A DNA stretch of 64,000 bases from GCA-2746795 sp963747345 (GCA_963747345.1 CAVVFA010000035.1:62001-126000); one strand, 5' to 3'. Numbered from the stretch's first letter, positions 1 to 9,273 are shown. Notes: generated from the letters alone by a model not told the origin. Made by a program: numbers and translations.

Positions 1-2
1 TA

Positions 3-131
3 GGGCAGTTAGAGACTCCATCTACAATGAGAAGATATTTTAATTCAGTTTTGAGCCGCGATGAGGTGATTAACTCAAATCTTGAATTAGTCCAAGAAAC
101 AGAGGATATGGCAGTTTATCGGATTTTGTAA
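3..131 (+). CDS. Possible 3' end of a gene cut by the window edge
   Basis: One frame is open from the window edge to a TAA at 129-131, giving 42 codons, with an in-frame ATG at 27. The ending (EDMAVYRIL) is not recognised. It may be the C-terminus of a gene starting outside the window or a chance reading frame. Nothing in the flanks supports a function. Confidence 0.25.
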   Translation, partial: GQLETPSTMRRYFNSVLSRDEVINSNLELVQETEDMAVYRIL

Positions 132-171
132 TTGCTTTCCGAGAAGAGATCTTCCCGTTCTCGCGCACAAC

Positions 172-448
172 TCACTCAACCCTATTCAACGGAATCGAAT
201 ACGACCTCGGCATCTTCGCCGTGAAAGGGCAGGCGCTCAGACCAAAGCAGTTGTCGCCGCAGGAGCCGGTGTCGCAAGCCGCCTCATCTTCCACCAGCGC
301 ATCGTCATCGCGCAGGCGGCCTTTGCGCACCCAGAAGTCGATCATGCCTTGCAGGGCACTGCTCTCAATGCCCAGTCTTCCGGCTCAGTTCGTTAATCGT
401 AATTGGCCCGTTGGCCTGTTGAATTTCGTGTAAAACTTGATTTAGCAT
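172..448 (-). CDS. feoC: FeoC-like [Fe-S] winged-helix protein, frameshifted
   Basis: Small protein closing the ferrous-iron cluster. From the ATG at 448 the first 24 codons (MLNQVLHEIQQANGPITINE onward) give a FeoC-type winged helix. One extra base near 376 then shifts the frame. Restoring it continues through a cysteine cluster C-x4-C-x3-C-x5-C to a TGA at 172-174, about 91 residues in all. FeoC proteins bind an Fe-S cluster or oxygen-sensitive cysteines and modulate FeoB; that role is family knowledge. Gene order downstream of feoB fits. The single indel looks like a sequence error or a recent lesion, and the intact cysteine spacing beyond it argues against old decay. Confidence 0.7.
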
Positions 449-472
449 AATTTTACAGAAGATGGAGGATAG

Positions 473-523
473 AGCGAGAGCGAGAGGTACTGCGCAGTCT
501 CTCTCGCTCTTGCTCTCGCTCTA
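473..523. terminator. Reiterated-word hairpin between feoB and feoC
   Basis: Inverted repeat made of the reiterated word GAGCGAGAG on one arm and CTCTCGCTCT on the other, with a short GTACTGCGCAG-like centre. A very similar hairpin lies at 3822-3878 at the other end of the feo operon. It probably acts as a transcript-end or processing structure, since the U-tract is weak. Confidence 0.45.
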
Positions 524-524
524 G

Positions 525-2259
525 CTAATTAACAGTTTTCCACCCTGGAAGACCAATAAACGCCATCACCCAGGCCAGTGTAAATTGGCCGATGATGCTG
601 ACCCACATCCATTTGGTGCCCAAGTTCCTGCTTTTCAGCGGCGATGGCGACCATGCAGGGCGTGTAGATGAGCACGAAGACCATGAACGAGAGGGCGGCG
701 AGAGCGCCGTAGCCACCGCTGGTTTCGTCGAAGCCTTCTTTGATGGCGGTCATGAGGGCGGTTGGCTCTTCTTCTGGCTCGTCGGCGAAGAGGTTGATGC
801 CCACGAGCAGGGGCAGGGATTTGATGGTGTCGATGGTGGCGGAGACGAAGCTGGTGACGATGAAGGCCACGTCTTCCAGGAAGGTCGGGGTTTCGCCTGT
901 TTCTTGCAGCGCTTCCACGCCGTAGACCTGCGCCATGGTGCTGACGACGACTTCCTTGGCCACAAAGCCGGAAATGAGCGCGCCGCTGGCCTGCCAACTG
1001 CCAAAGCCCAACGGCTCCAGCGCCGGGCTGATGGCACCAGCCACGGCGGCGTAGGCGCTGTCTGCGACCGGTGTGTCGGCAAAACTGCCTTCGCCTTGTA
1101 CGGGAATCGACATGAGCAGCCAGATGAAAATGCTGACGATGAGGATGAGCGTCCAGGCGTTTTCCAGGAAGGCTTTGGTGCGCTGCCACATGTGGAACCA
1201 GATGCTTTTGGGGGTGGGCATCCGGTAGGGCGGCAGTTCCATGACAAAAGCGCCCAGGTCGTCTGATTGGAAGACGGTGCGGCGCAGGATGATGCCCAGG
1301 ATAACGGCCGTTACAATGCCCAATAAATACAGCCCAAAAATCACCGTGCCGGCAAGCGCCGGGAAGAAAATCGCGGCAAACAACACATAGACGGGCAGTC
1401 GTGCGCCACAGCTCATAAACGGCACCAGCAGGCCGGTGAGGATGCGGTCTTTTTTGCTTTCCAGGGTGCGCGTGGCGTAAATGGCTGGCACCGAACAGCC
1501 GAAGCCGACCATCAGCGGCAAAAAGCTCTTGCCGTGCAGGCCGATTTTGTTCATCAACGAGTCCATGACAAAGGCGGCGCGGGCCATGTAGCCGGAATCT
1601 TCCAGCACGGCCATCGCAAAATAGAGCGACATGAGCACCGGCACAAAGACCAGCACGCCGCCCACGCCCGCGATCACGCCATCGACCAACAAACTCTCTA
1701 CCCAGGTGCCGCCGAGACCGATGATGGAGACAACGGCCGTTACCCAATTCGTCAGCGGCCCTTCAATCACCCCGCCAATCCAGTCCACATACGGCGCGGC
1801 CACATCGGCGGTGAGCTTGAACACCATCCACATCAGCGCCAGAAAAATGAGCACGCCGAAGACGCGATGGGTCATGATGCGGTCTATCTTGTCTGAAGTG
1901 GTGAACTGGCTGGCGTTTGTCCTGTGGACGGCGCTGCTGACCAGGCCGTGAATCCAGTTATAGCGGCGGTCGGCGATGACGGCGTCTATGTCCTCGCCGT
2001 AGATTTCGGTCAGGCGCGTGTAGCTCATTTGCGCGTGGGTAAGCACCGGAGCGCCGCCTGCCAGCGTCAGCAGCTTTTGCTGGATGTCGTGGTCTTGTTC
2101 CAGCAGTTTGACGGCCAGCCAGCGGGCGGCGTAGGTTTCGGTGAGCGCCGGATAGCGATTGATTTCGAGCGTTAAGGTCTCGATTTCCGCTTCTAAATCA
2201 CGTCCATAGTCGATGGTGAATAAGGTGGGTGCAGTGTAACTAGAATTAAGCGTAGTCAT
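525..2259 (-). CDS. feoB: FeoB ferrous iron permease, membrane half
   Basis: Inner-membrane Fe(II) uptake permease lacking its own G domain. The protein opens with the FeoB GDI/cytosolic helical region (IDYGRDLEAEIETL, RWLAVKLLEQD), followed by about eight membrane segments. It carries the two FeoB gate motifs (GFGCSVPAIYATRTLE and SCGARLPVYVLFA). The ATG at 2259 overlaps the end of the GTPase gene by 14 bp. Near 618-622 the frame slips: the uninterrupted frame ends in unrelated residues, whereas the next frame supplies the expected final helix (WVSIIGQFTLAWVMAF) and stops at 525. The split at the G-domain/GDI boundary may be a natural two-gene FeoB or a further frameshift. Confidence 0.88.
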
Positions 2260-2764
2260 AAGTTGTGGGTTCCTCGGCGACTTTTTGGATGATTTCGACC
2301 AGAGCGTCTAGCCCTTTGGCGCGGCGGGCGACGGTTTGCACGACGGGCACATGCAGCGCTGCGCTGACTTTAGCCAAGTCAATGGTGTGACCGCGTGATT
2401 CGGCCACGTCCATCATGTTGAGCGCCAGCACGACCGGCACTTCTAGCTCCAGCACCTGCACCGCCAGATACAAATTGCGCTCCAAATTGGCGGCGTCCAC
2501 CACCACCACCACGACGTCGGGCTTTTCGTTGATGATGTAGTCGCGGGCGATGACTTCTTCAGGCGAGTAGGCGCTCAGGCTGTAGGTGCCGGGCAGATCG
2601 ACGAGGCGGAATTCGGTCTCGTCGCGCAGGAAAAAGCCTTCTTTTTTCTCGACGGTTTTGCCCGGCCAGTTGCCCACATGTTGATGGGAACCGGTCAGGG
2701 CGTTAAAGATGGATGTTTTGCCGGCATTTGGGTTTCCGGCGAGGGCGATATGGATTGATTTCAT
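2246..2764 (-). CDS. feoB: FeoB N-terminal GTPase domain as a separate ORF
   Basis: The cytoplasmic G protein part of the ferrous iron transporter, 172 aa. Motifs visible: G1 GNPNAGKTS, G2-like VGNWPGKTVEKKEG, G3 DLPGTYSL, G4 NMMD; the G5 region is VARRAKG. It ends directly where a conventional FeoB would continue into its GDI domain, and its stop lies inside the start of the permease ORF (14-bp overlap). The two parts are therefore probably translationally coupled. In most bacteria these domains are one polypeptide; two-gene forms are known in some lineages. A one-base sequence error at the junction cannot be excluded. Confidence 0.88.
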   Translation of the reverse strand: MKSIHIALAGNPNAGKTSIFNALTGSHQHVGNWPGKTVEKKEGFFLRDETEFRLVDLPGTYSLSAYSPEEVIARDYIINEKPDVVVVVVDAANLERNLYLAVQVLELEVPVVLALNMMDVAESRGHTIDLAKVSAALHVPVVQTVARRAKGLDALVEIIQKVAEEPTTYDYA

Positions 2765-2770
2765 AGTTGT

Positions 2771-2823
2771 TGAGATTGGAGATTAGCAGATTAGGAGATT
2801 GGTGTTCTAGCCAATTTCCAATC
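2771..2823. repeat. GAGATTGGAGATTAG word hairpin
   Basis: Imperfect inverted repeat of the words GAGATTGGAGATTAG and CCAATTTCCAATCTC, overlapping the end of feoA and the spacer before the FeoB GTPase. The same word family recurs at 9211-9272 and 20935-20996. Confidence 0.55.
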
Positions 2824-3075
2824 TCTGGTTATGGATTTTAGATTGGGGATGACCCGCATTTTGTGCGCCATGCCCTGCCCGATGGCGACGCGGGAATCGC
2901 GCACGGCAACAGTAAGGGGCCAGCCATTGTGCTGGACAACGGTGACTGCGACGCCCGGTGTCAGGCCCAGTTCGGTGAGCCGGTGCTTGAGCTTTTTACC
3001 GGCGTCGATGTGGACGAGGCGCACGGTTTCGCCAACGGCCGTCATGGCTAAGGGGAATGATTGGGATTCTGTCAT
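2791..3075 (-). CDS. feoA: FeoA, SH3-like accessory protein of Fe(II) transport
   Basis: A 94-aa FeoA/SH3-fold protein (LTELGLTPGVAVTVVQHN, then SRVAIGQGMAHKMRV) that assists FeoB at the membrane face. It lies 26 bp upstream of the FeoB GTPase ORF, in the same operon. The last 11 residues (RDWKLARTPIS) are encoded by the GAGATTGGA word repeat that forms the hairpin at 2771-2823, so the repeat has lengthened the C-terminus. Confidence 0.85.
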   Translation of the reverse strand: MTESQSFPLAMTAVGETVRLVHIDAGKKLKHRLTELGLTPGVAVTVVQHNGWPLTVAVRDSRVAIGQGMAHKMRVIPNLKSITRDWKLARTPIS

Positions 3076-3126
3076 TTAATCTTACGCGGAGGCGCAGAGA
3101 ACGCAGAGGGTTCTAAAAATCCGCGT

Positions 3127-3812
3127 TTATCTGTGTGTATCCGTGTCCTCTATTTTTACAAAGATATGGGCGGCCACTTCCTGGCCGAGGGGATGTGATT
3201 GTTCACAGCAGTCGACGATGATGGGGCCGTTGAAGGGTTCGATTTCGGTGACGGTGAAGCGATTACCCGGTTTCAGACCGCGCCCTGCCAGATAATCGAG
3301 CAGCAGGGTGCTTTCGGGATGGATGCGTTGGATGGTGCCGGATTGTCCGGGCTGAACGGCCGTTAACGCCACATCATCCAGTTCAGCCACCACCCCCTCT
3401 ACACTGGGAATCGGGTTACCATGCGGGCAGGTGGTGGGTTGGTCTAGATAGGCGGCGAGGGCTTCGGTAACGGCCGTTTCCGTGGCATGTTCGAGCGACA
3501 GGCATAATCGTGGGCTTTTTCCCAGGGCAGTCTCCAACTTCTCGACCAGGAAGCATTCCCACATGTGATGGGCGCGAATCAAAGCCGTTGCCCAACGCTG
3601 CCCTTTGTCCGTCAGGCTGACACCTTTGTACGGCGTGTGGCCAGCAAATCCTGGTCTTGCAGCCGGTGGATCATCTCCGTCGCCGAAACGGTAGACACGC
3701 CCAACCGGTCGGCCAACGCCGAAATAGGCACAGGTTTGCCTGTGCCATTCGCCAGTTCGACGACGGTTTTCAGATACATCTCGGTGCTTTCGTTAAAAGA
3801 ATCGTGTTTCAT
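3127..3812 (-). CDS. DtxR/MntR-family metal-dependent repressor with C-terminal FeoA domain, frameshifted
   Basis: Metal-sensing transcriptional repressor expected to control the feo operon. The N-terminal part from the ATG at 3812 is a DtxR winged helix (ISALADRLGVSTVSATEMIHRL). After a one-base deletion near 3641 the neighbouring frame continues YKGVSLTDKGQRWA, the dimerisation and metal-binding region (HHMWECFLVEKLE, LEHATETAV, then the family signature CPHGNPIPS), and an SH3/FeoA-like tail. The total of about 228 aa matches the long DtxR class. An ATG at 3833 is in frame but lies in a word-repeat hairpin, so 3812 is preferred. MntR versus IdeR specificity cannot be decided. The break is probably a sequencing error. 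Confidence 0.8.
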
Positions 3813-3821
3813 AGAAGGTTT

Positions 3822-3878
3822 GAGCGAGAGCAAGAGCTAGAGGCTTGTTGGTTTTCCTCTAGCTCTCGCTCTATCCTC
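3822..3878. repeat. GAGCGAGAGC word hairpin upstream of the DtxR-family gene
   Basis: Arms GAGCGAGAGCAAGAGCTAGAGG and its near-complement CCTCTAGCTCTCGCTC around a short T-rich loop. It sits in the 5' untranslated part of the regulator gene and resembles the hairpin at 473-523. Confidence 0.5.
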
Positions 3879-3909
3879 TCGCTTTTTGGGCTTACCCAAC
3901 TTGAATTTA

Positions 3910-3923
3910 TAAGGTTGACCTAA
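3910..3923. promoter_or_regulatory. Candidate DtxR-family operator
   Basis: TAAGGTTGACCTAA is a near-perfect palindrome (one mismatch) resembling DtxR/IdeR/MntR half-sites of the TTAGGT type. It lies about 100 bp upstream of the regulator gene beside a minus-strand TATAAA-like -10 box. Autoregulation and control of feo by metal is an inference. Two direct repeats GTGACATTMGTCAG (3951-3964, 3973-3986) lie further out and are unexplained. Confidence 0.4.
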
Positions 3924-4071
3924 TACTATGATGAAAGGGTAACCTGGGGTAGTGACATTCGTCAGGATGTCAGGTGACATTAGTCAGTAAGTACCGGTTC
4001 AATAAAAAGTGAACCGAGGTTAACTTTTTGCCAGAGGTGAGAGTCTTTCGATGAAGGAATAGGTGAGAAAC

Positions 4072-4108
4072 AAAAAAGCCCCTGACAATTTATTTTGCCA
4101 AGGGCTTC
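4072..4108 (-). terminator. Rho-independent terminator of the crt operon
   Basis: On the minus strand a stem AAGCCCTTGGCA pairs with TGTCAGGGGCTT (including G-U pairs) and is followed by TTTTTT. It lies about 25 bp after the lycopene cyclase stop, at the end of the minus-strand carotenoid operon. Confidence 0.7.
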
Positions 4109-4133
4109 CCAGTTATCTGAAACTTGAAGCTGT

Positions 4134-4964
4134 CTAGCTGTTTGAGTTTGTTACGTGCGGATTCTGTTTGCGCGTAAGCAGCGATTTGTAATGCTGCAAA
4201 CGGGGCTGGCTTTCAGCCGCCAGCGCCAGCGTCATGCCAAAAACGAGCAGGATATTGGTCATCAGGAAGAAGATGAACTCCTCTATGGGCAGGTTGACGA
4301 TGAAGATGTTGAGCGACTGCGCCGGGTTGATGGTCCAGGTGCCGGACTCGATAGCCAGGGCGTCGGCAAAGGGCAGATAGAGGGAGGGCAGTACAATACC
4401 CATCAGCACCAATTTGCGATAATGCCACAAGATGTCGAAGCCGAAGACCAATTGTGTCATGATGGGCAGGAGCGCCCAGGTGAACAACAGCGCCAGGTAG
4501 GTACCCGGCTGCCAGCGGAAAATGAGAATGCCGACCATGATTGCCCAGACAACGGCTGTTATGCCGGTGACAATGAAGCGTAAACGGCCGTTGTCCACAA
4601 ACGCTGAACGCGGTTCGAGGAAGGATGAAGGGCGAACGCGCCGCATCAAGTACAACAGCCACAATCCTGTCAAAATGGGCTGCACAATGAAGAAGGTATA
4701 CTCCTCAATCGGCACCCAACCGATGACGATACCTGTTACCAACTCCGGGTGATACCACCAGACACGGGTCGCCACCAGATAGTTGTCCCAGGGCGTGGTG
4801 TAAACCAGCGCGATGATGATGTGGATAAACAGTACCCAGGCTGGCGAGAAGGAATGCAGTCGATCCGGCATCGTAATGCCGCGCCGTCTGTCCCACCACG
4901 TCAACGCCAACAGAATACCAATGGGAATACCAACAAAAACTGCGAGAAAGCCGAAGTAAGTCAT
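4134..4964 (-). CDS. crtY: Fused CrtYc-CrtYd type lycopene cyclase
   Basis: Integral membrane enzyme predicted to cyclise lycopene ends to beta rings. About seven membrane segments are arranged as two lycopene-cyclase domains, each with the characteristic acidic motif: PIEEY at residues 85-89 and PIEEF at 226-230 of the 276-aa form. Such fused proteins occur in Chloroflexota, Bacteroidota and archaea; heterodimeric forms occur in Actinobacteria. A start at 5012 is in frame but lies in the GGATGAAGG repeat, so the ATG at 4964 (MTYFGFLAVF) is chosen. It is the last gene of the minus-strand carotenoid operon. Confidence 0.82.
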   Translation of the reverse strand: MTYFGFLAVFVGIPIGILLALTWWDRRRGITMPDRLHSFSPAWVLFIHIIIALVYTTPWDNYLVATRVWWYHPELVTGIVIGWVPIEEYTFFIVQPILTGLWLLYLMRRVRPSSFLEPRSAFVDNGRLRFIVTGITAVVWAIMVGILIFRWQPGTYLALLFTWALLPIMTQLVFGFDILWHYRKLVLMGIVLPSLYLPFADALAIESGTWTINPAQSLNIFIVNLPIEEFIFFLMTNILLVFGMTLALAAESQPRLQHYKSLLTRKQNPHVTNSNS

Positions 4965-4976
4965 AAAAAATCCAAA

Positions 4977-5033
4977 GGATGAAGGAAGTGAAGGATGAAA
5001 AGACAACTTCATCCTTCATCCTTCATCCTTTCA
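4977..5033. repeat. GGATGAAGGATGA word hairpin
   Basis: Words GGATGAAGGAAGTGAAGGATGA and their complement TTCATCCTTCATCC form a hairpin between the glycosyltransferase stop and the cyclase start. Related words make hairpins at 36963-37030 and 41569-41641. Confidence 0.5.
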
Positions 5034-6120
5034 CTAAACCATTCTTCCTTTCCAGTTAATACCTTTCTTAAAAACCTTTCTAATCAGGCCCCAAAAGCCT
5101 GCTAGCTGTACGATAAATGCGCCGATGGGCGAGAGGGCGGCGTACCAGATGGAGCCGTAGCGCCGCGCCCAGGGAATGAAGCCGAGAAATACCGCGCCCC
5201 ATGTTAATGGCAGCCAGCGCTTCCGAGCGTTACCTGAAATCACCGCCAAAAATACCAGCAGCGGATTCATGGCGATGGTGATAAAAAACACCGTAATCAA
5301 CGAGCGCCAGCCGGAAAAACGGAGCGATTGGGAGCCGAGACGGTTCATGCCCTGCCACATTTGACGGTTGTCTTTGTACATGCGCACTTTGGCGGCTTGT
5401 TCGCCGCGCATCATTTGCACGTTGTAGCCGGATTGTTGCAGGTGATGGCCCAGGGCCACATCTTCGAGCGCTTCATGACGCACGGCCGTTATTCCCCCAC
5501 TTTCCTCATACACATCCCGCCGGATCAACATATACTGTCCGTTGAGATAGGCAGAGTCTTGTTTCCATGAAGTAAACAGACCCGCAAACGCCGCCATTAG
5601 CGCCAGCCTGTCGCTGGTGCCGCGACACTCTTGCTCCAGAAAGAGACTCAAGCCATCCAGGTTATGCTCGATGGCGTAGCGCATGGAATCTGCTGGGCCG
5701 TTGCGGGGCGTGGATGGTATCGGCGTCGGTGAAGAGCAGCCAATCGCCGCGCGCCGCTGCCGCGCCGTGACACATGGCATGGGGTTTGCCCATCCAGCCG
5801 GGTGGCAACTCAGTGAGTTTGATGACTCTGGCGTGGTGTTGTTGGGCGATAACGGCCGTTTCGTCCTCTGAATTATCATCCACCACAATCACTTCAAACT
5901 TGCCATCGTAGCGCAGCCCATTGAGCGACGGCAGCAAATGCTGCAAATTCTCCGCTTCATTCCGCGCTGGCACGATGATGGAAAGCGAAGGCAGCGGCTC
6001 CTGGCAGTTGTTTCGCGTGAGTGGCGGTAAAGATTGATACATGCGCTCCGCATAATAACCCAGCGGCGGCGCCAGCAGCGACAGAATAAAAGTCTTCTTC
6101 CAACGTTCAAGATGGCTCAT
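5034..6120 (-). CDS. Family 2 glycosyltransferase of the carotenoid cluster, frameshifted
   Basis: Membrane-anchored GT-A glycosyltransferase, about 360 aa. The N-terminal part shows one hydrophobic segment, SIIVPARNEAENL, the nucleotide-sugar motif VVDDNSED and the DXD motif DADT. Near 5705-5712 the frame shifts, and the next frame continues with NGPADSMRYAIEHNLDG, the acceptor-side motif LEDVALG and three C-terminal membrane helices. It resembles the CrtQ/hydroxy-carotenoid glycosyltransferase group. The start overlaps the P450 stop by 4 bp, so it is cotranscribed. Likely role: glycosylating a hydroxylated carotenoid (inferred from context). The frameshift is probably an assembly indel. Confidence 0.75.
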
Positions 6121-7537
6121 TGGCGGATTCCTCCGCTGGTTTTCCGCTGGCGGACGCGCATGAGGACACCCGGTTTGGGTTCCAGCGTAGCGCCCATGTA
6201 TGGCTTGATTTTGTTGCCATTGAGCAAAGTTAGGTCAAAACGCTGCAAAATGCGTGCCAGCACCACCTTGCTCTCCACCTGCGCAAACGCCGCGCCGATG
6301 CAATTGCGTGGCCCGCCGCCAAAAGGAATGTAGGTCAACGGCGGCCGTTCTCCTTGCTGTGCCTCGCTCTTGTCAAAGCGATGCGGGCAGAACTGTTCCG
6401 GTTCATCCCAATACCGTTCATCTCGGTGGGACAGGTAGATGGAGTACATCACCCGCGTATCCTGCGGCACGTCATACCCAGCCAACTCCATGTCCTCAAG
6501 CGCCCGTCGATTACCGATATGAATCGGTGGATACAAGCGCAGGGCTTCTTTGATGACCATATCGAGGTAGGTGAGTTGGTTGATTTGTTCGATGGTTGGG
6601 GCGTGATCCGTCATCGGTTCGTCAGCGGTGCCGTATCGGTGGACGGTTCACTGTTTACTGAAAACTGTTCACTGAACACTGAGTCCACCTCCGCCTTCGC
6701 CAGCGCCATCGCCTCTGGATTGGTGCCCAGCAAATACCACACCCAGGCCAGCAGTGCCGTAGACGTATCGTGTCCAGCGATGAGCATGGTCAGTAGTTGG
6801 TCGCGGATGAGGTCGTCGTCCAGTCCTTCATGGATGAGTTTGGCGAGCAGGTCTCCGGCAACGGCCGTTTTCCCATTTTCTAGTTCGCTTCGTCTGGCGC
6901 GAATTGTTTGGTAGAGGTAGGTGTCCAGCACGTCCAGATGTTTTTGGTAGCCAGGACGAGGCATAGTGGGAGCCATAATCCAGAATCCGGGCGAAATGTA
7001 GGCAATCGCTTTGAGAATGGGTTTCCAGAGGCGCTCCATGTCTGGCGCGAAATCCACCTGGAACATCGTGCCCATCAGGATGAGCAGCGCCGCTTTACGC
7101 ATTTCCACGAGCATGTCAACGGTGCTGCCATCCGCCCAGGAATTAGTAACAGTATTCGTATAGCGCCAGAAATCGGGAATGTGGGTGATGACATTGCCTC
7201 GGTGCAGCGGCGGATCCATGATGGCGCGTAGGTGGTCGTGTTCTTCGCCGTCTACAATAAGCACACCGTGACGCAGCAGCTTGACGACCGGGTCGGTTTC
7301 GTTGCGCCAGCTAAATTCCTGCCGCTTGGTGATGAGGATTTCGCGGTTGGTTTCTGGCCCAATGACAACGGCTGGTTTGAATTTTGGCAAGGTAATCTGG
7401 AAAATTGGCCCCACATGCGCCCGCATCAGTGACAAAGCGGCTAACAAAGAGCGTTCTTTCAACAGCCCTTTGAGAATAGTTAAGCCTTGTTCGCTTTCAG
7501 CGATAGGCAGCGGGCAGGATGGTTTGGTTTCGGACAT
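6117..7537 (-). CDS. Cytochrome P450, probable carotenoid hydroxylase, split in two ORFs
   Basis: Haem monooxygenase. ORF 1 (6611-7537) holds the N-terminal half to the I helix (AGHDTS oxygen-activation motif). ORF 2 (6117-6614) holds the K helix (EALR), the haem loop FGGGPRNCIG and the C-terminus. They abut with a TGATG-type junction at 6611-6614. Just before the break the protein contains FSEQFSVNSEPSTDTAPL, encoded by a CAGTGAACAGT word repeat inserted in the J-helix loop. A good RBS (GAAGGGTG) precedes the ATG at 7537. Position between crtI and crtY suggests a beta-carotene hydroxylase like Thermus CYP175A1; that substrate is inferred. Confidence 0.78.
6648..6686. repeat. CAGTGAACAGT word repeat inside the P450 gene
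   Basis: Reiterated words (CAGTGAACAG, CAGTTTTCAG, CAGTAAACAG) identical in type to the intergenic hairpin at 7551-7622 sit in the coding sequence, in a surface loop between the I and K helices. Confidence 0.6.
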
Positions 7538-7550
7538 GGCACCCTTCTTA

Positions 7551-7622
7551 TCAGTGTTCGGTAATCAGTGTTCAGTTTTCAGCTTGATGGTCTCTGATTA
7601 CTGAACACTGATTACTGTTTAC
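7551..7622. repeat. TCAGTGTTCAGT word hairpin between crtI and P450
   Basis: Arms made from CAGTGTTCGGTAATCAGTGTTCAG and CTGATTACTGAACACTGATTACTG with a short loop. It fills the spacer between the crtI stop and the P450 start, possibly an mRNA processing or attenuation point within the operon. Confidence 0.55.
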
Positions 7623-7627
7623 TTGTT

Positions 7628-9172
7628 TTAATGTTCTGCTGCCAATTGTCCGTTAAGGCGTTCTTTTCTGGCACTGGCGGGCAGCGGATCACTGTTGACG
7701 ATTAAATCTTCAGCGATCTTAGAGGAAGATAGCACACCAGGCAAGCCCGCGCCGGGATGGGTGCCTGCGCCGACGAAGTAGAGGTTGTCAAAGTCTTCTG
7801 AACGGTTATGCGGACGGAACCAGGCGGACTGGGTGAGGACGGGTTGGATGGAGAAGGCCGCGCCCATTGTGCTGTTCAGTTCGTCACGGAAGTGGATGGG
7901 GTCGATCATGTGTTCGGCCACGATGTTTTCTTGCAGGTCGGGCAGGTAGTTGTCTTCCAGGAACTGCATGATGGCGTCGCGGTAGGGTTTGGCGGCTGTC
8001 GTCCAGTCGATATCAGCGCCTAAGTGCGGCACAGGCGAGAGCACGTAAAAGGCTTCGTGGCCTGCGGGGGCCAGCGACGGGTCGGTGATGGTGGGCATGT
8101 GGAGATAGAGCGAGAAATCTTCGGCCAGGATTTTCTTGTTGAAGATGTCGGAAAGCAGGTGTTTGTAGCGTGGGCCGAGGATGATGTTGTGATGGGCCAG
8201 CTCGCTGTCGAGGTAGCGCTTTTTTGTGCCAAAGTAGATGACGACGAGCGACATGGAGTATTTGGTCAGCTTTTTGTAGCGGGTGTCTGAGTTGCGCAGC
8301 CCGCGTGCTTTGGCGGGGATGAGGTTCATGTAAGTCCAGGGCACGTCGGCGTTGGAGATGACGTGATCGGCTGTGTGGACAGTGCCATCAGCCAGACGAA
8401 TACCGGTTACAGAACGGCCGTTTACCAATATCTCTTGCACTTCTGTATTCAAATGGAACTTTCCGCCCAGTTCTTCAATCAGTCGGGCCAGGCCATCGAT
8501 AATCGCGCCCGTGCCGCCCATCGCAAAATGAATGCCCCATTCGCGTTCCAGGTAATGGATCATGGCATAGATGGAGGAGGAATCGAAGGGATTGCCGCCA
8601 ATGAGCAGCGGATGGAACGAAAATACCTGGCGCAGGAAATCATTCTCGATGAATTGAGAGACGTAGCCGTAGACGGACTTGTAGGATTGCAATTTGATCA
8701 TGTCGGGGGCGACCTTGAGCATATCGCCGACGCTCAGGAACGGTTGATCGGCCAGTTGCAGGAAGCCTTTTTCAAAAATGGCTTTCGTTGTTGACATGAA
8801 ATCATCGTAGCCTTGTTTGTCAGCCGGATTCCATTTCTCGATTTCGCTTTTGATAAACTCAGGGTCGTCGTTGTAGTCGAAGCGGCGACCTTCGTGGTTG
8901 AAGATGCGGTAGAAGGGGTCGAGGGCGGTGAATTCGATGTAATCTTCGCGCTTGCGCCCTGCCAGTTCAAAGATGTCGTCGAACATGAAGGGGGCGGTGA
9001 CGACGGTGGGGCCGCCATCGAATTTGAAGCCGTCCATCTCGTAGACATAGGCGCGACCGCCTAGTTTGTCTCGTTTTTCAAATAGCTCGACGTCGTAGCC
9101 TTGGGCGGCTAACCGAGCAGCGACCCCCAGGCCGCCGAATCCACTACCGATGATGATGATTTTTTTAGACAT
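7628..9172 (-). CDS. crtI: Phytoene desaturase
   Basis: FAD-dependent CrtI-type desaturase, 514 aa, predicted to convert phytoene to lycopene. N-terminal Rossmann dinucleotide motif GSGFGGLGVAARLAAQG, then FEKRDKLGGRAY and DGGPTVV. The C-terminal FAD/flavoprotein signature is YFVGAGTHPGAGLPGVL. A clear RBS (GGAAGAG) precedes the ATG at 9172. It is the central gene of the minus-strand carotenoid operon. Membrane association is expected for the family. Confidence 0.93.
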   Translation of the reverse strand: MSKKIIIIGSGFGGLGVAARLAAQGYDVELFEKRDKLGGRAYVYEMDGFKFDGGPTVVTAPFMFDDIFELAGRKREDYIEFTALDPFYRIFNHEGRRFDYNDDPEFIKSEIEKWNPADKQGYDDFMSTTKAIFEKGFLQLADQPFLSVGDMLKVAPDMIKLQSYKSVYGYVSQFIENDFLRQVFSFHPLLIGGNPFDSSSIYAMIHYLEREWGIHFAMGGTGAIIDGLARLIEELGGKFHLNTEVQEILVNGRSVTGIRLADGTVHTADHVISNADVPWTYMNLIPAKARGLRNSDTRYKKLTKYSMSLVVIYFGTKKRYLDSELAHHNIILGPRYKHLLSDIFNKKILAEDFSLYLHMPTITDPSLAPAGHEAFYVLSPVPHLGADIDWTTAAKPYRDAIMQFLEDNYLPDLQENIVAEHMIDPIHFRDELNSTMGAAFSIQPVLTQSAWFRPHNRSEDFDNLYFVGAGTHPGAGLPGVLSSSKIAEDLIVNSDPLPASARKERLNGQLAAEH

Positions 9173-9210
9173 GGCTCTTCCTTGATAGATTAAAAAATTT
9201 TGACTATGTG

Positions 9211-9272
9211 AGATTGGAGGATTAGAGATTGGAGATTAGCGTGCAATCTCCAATCTCTAATTTCTAATCTCA
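9211..9272. repeat. GAGATTGGAGATTAG word hairpin between phr and crtI
   Basis: Repeated words ATTAGAGATTGGAGATTAG and their complement CAATCTCCAATCTCTAAT form a stem of about 25 bp with a few mismatches. It occupies the whole spacer between the photolyase stop and the crtI leader. Confidence 0.6.
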
Positions 9273-9273
9273 G

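Noticed and set aside
592..1266. Long plus-strand ORF opposite feoB
   Set aside because: Antisense shadow of the FeoB permease; composition and lack of RBS show it is not a gene.
635..1747. Arg/His-rich 370-codon minus-strand ORF
   Set aside because: Out-of-frame shadow of feoB with biased residue composition.
6600..6620. Programmed frameshifting or a deliberate two-subunit P450
   Set aside because: No slippery heptamer or downstream pseudoknot was seen; the split separates I and K helices of one fold, so an indel or insertion is simpler.
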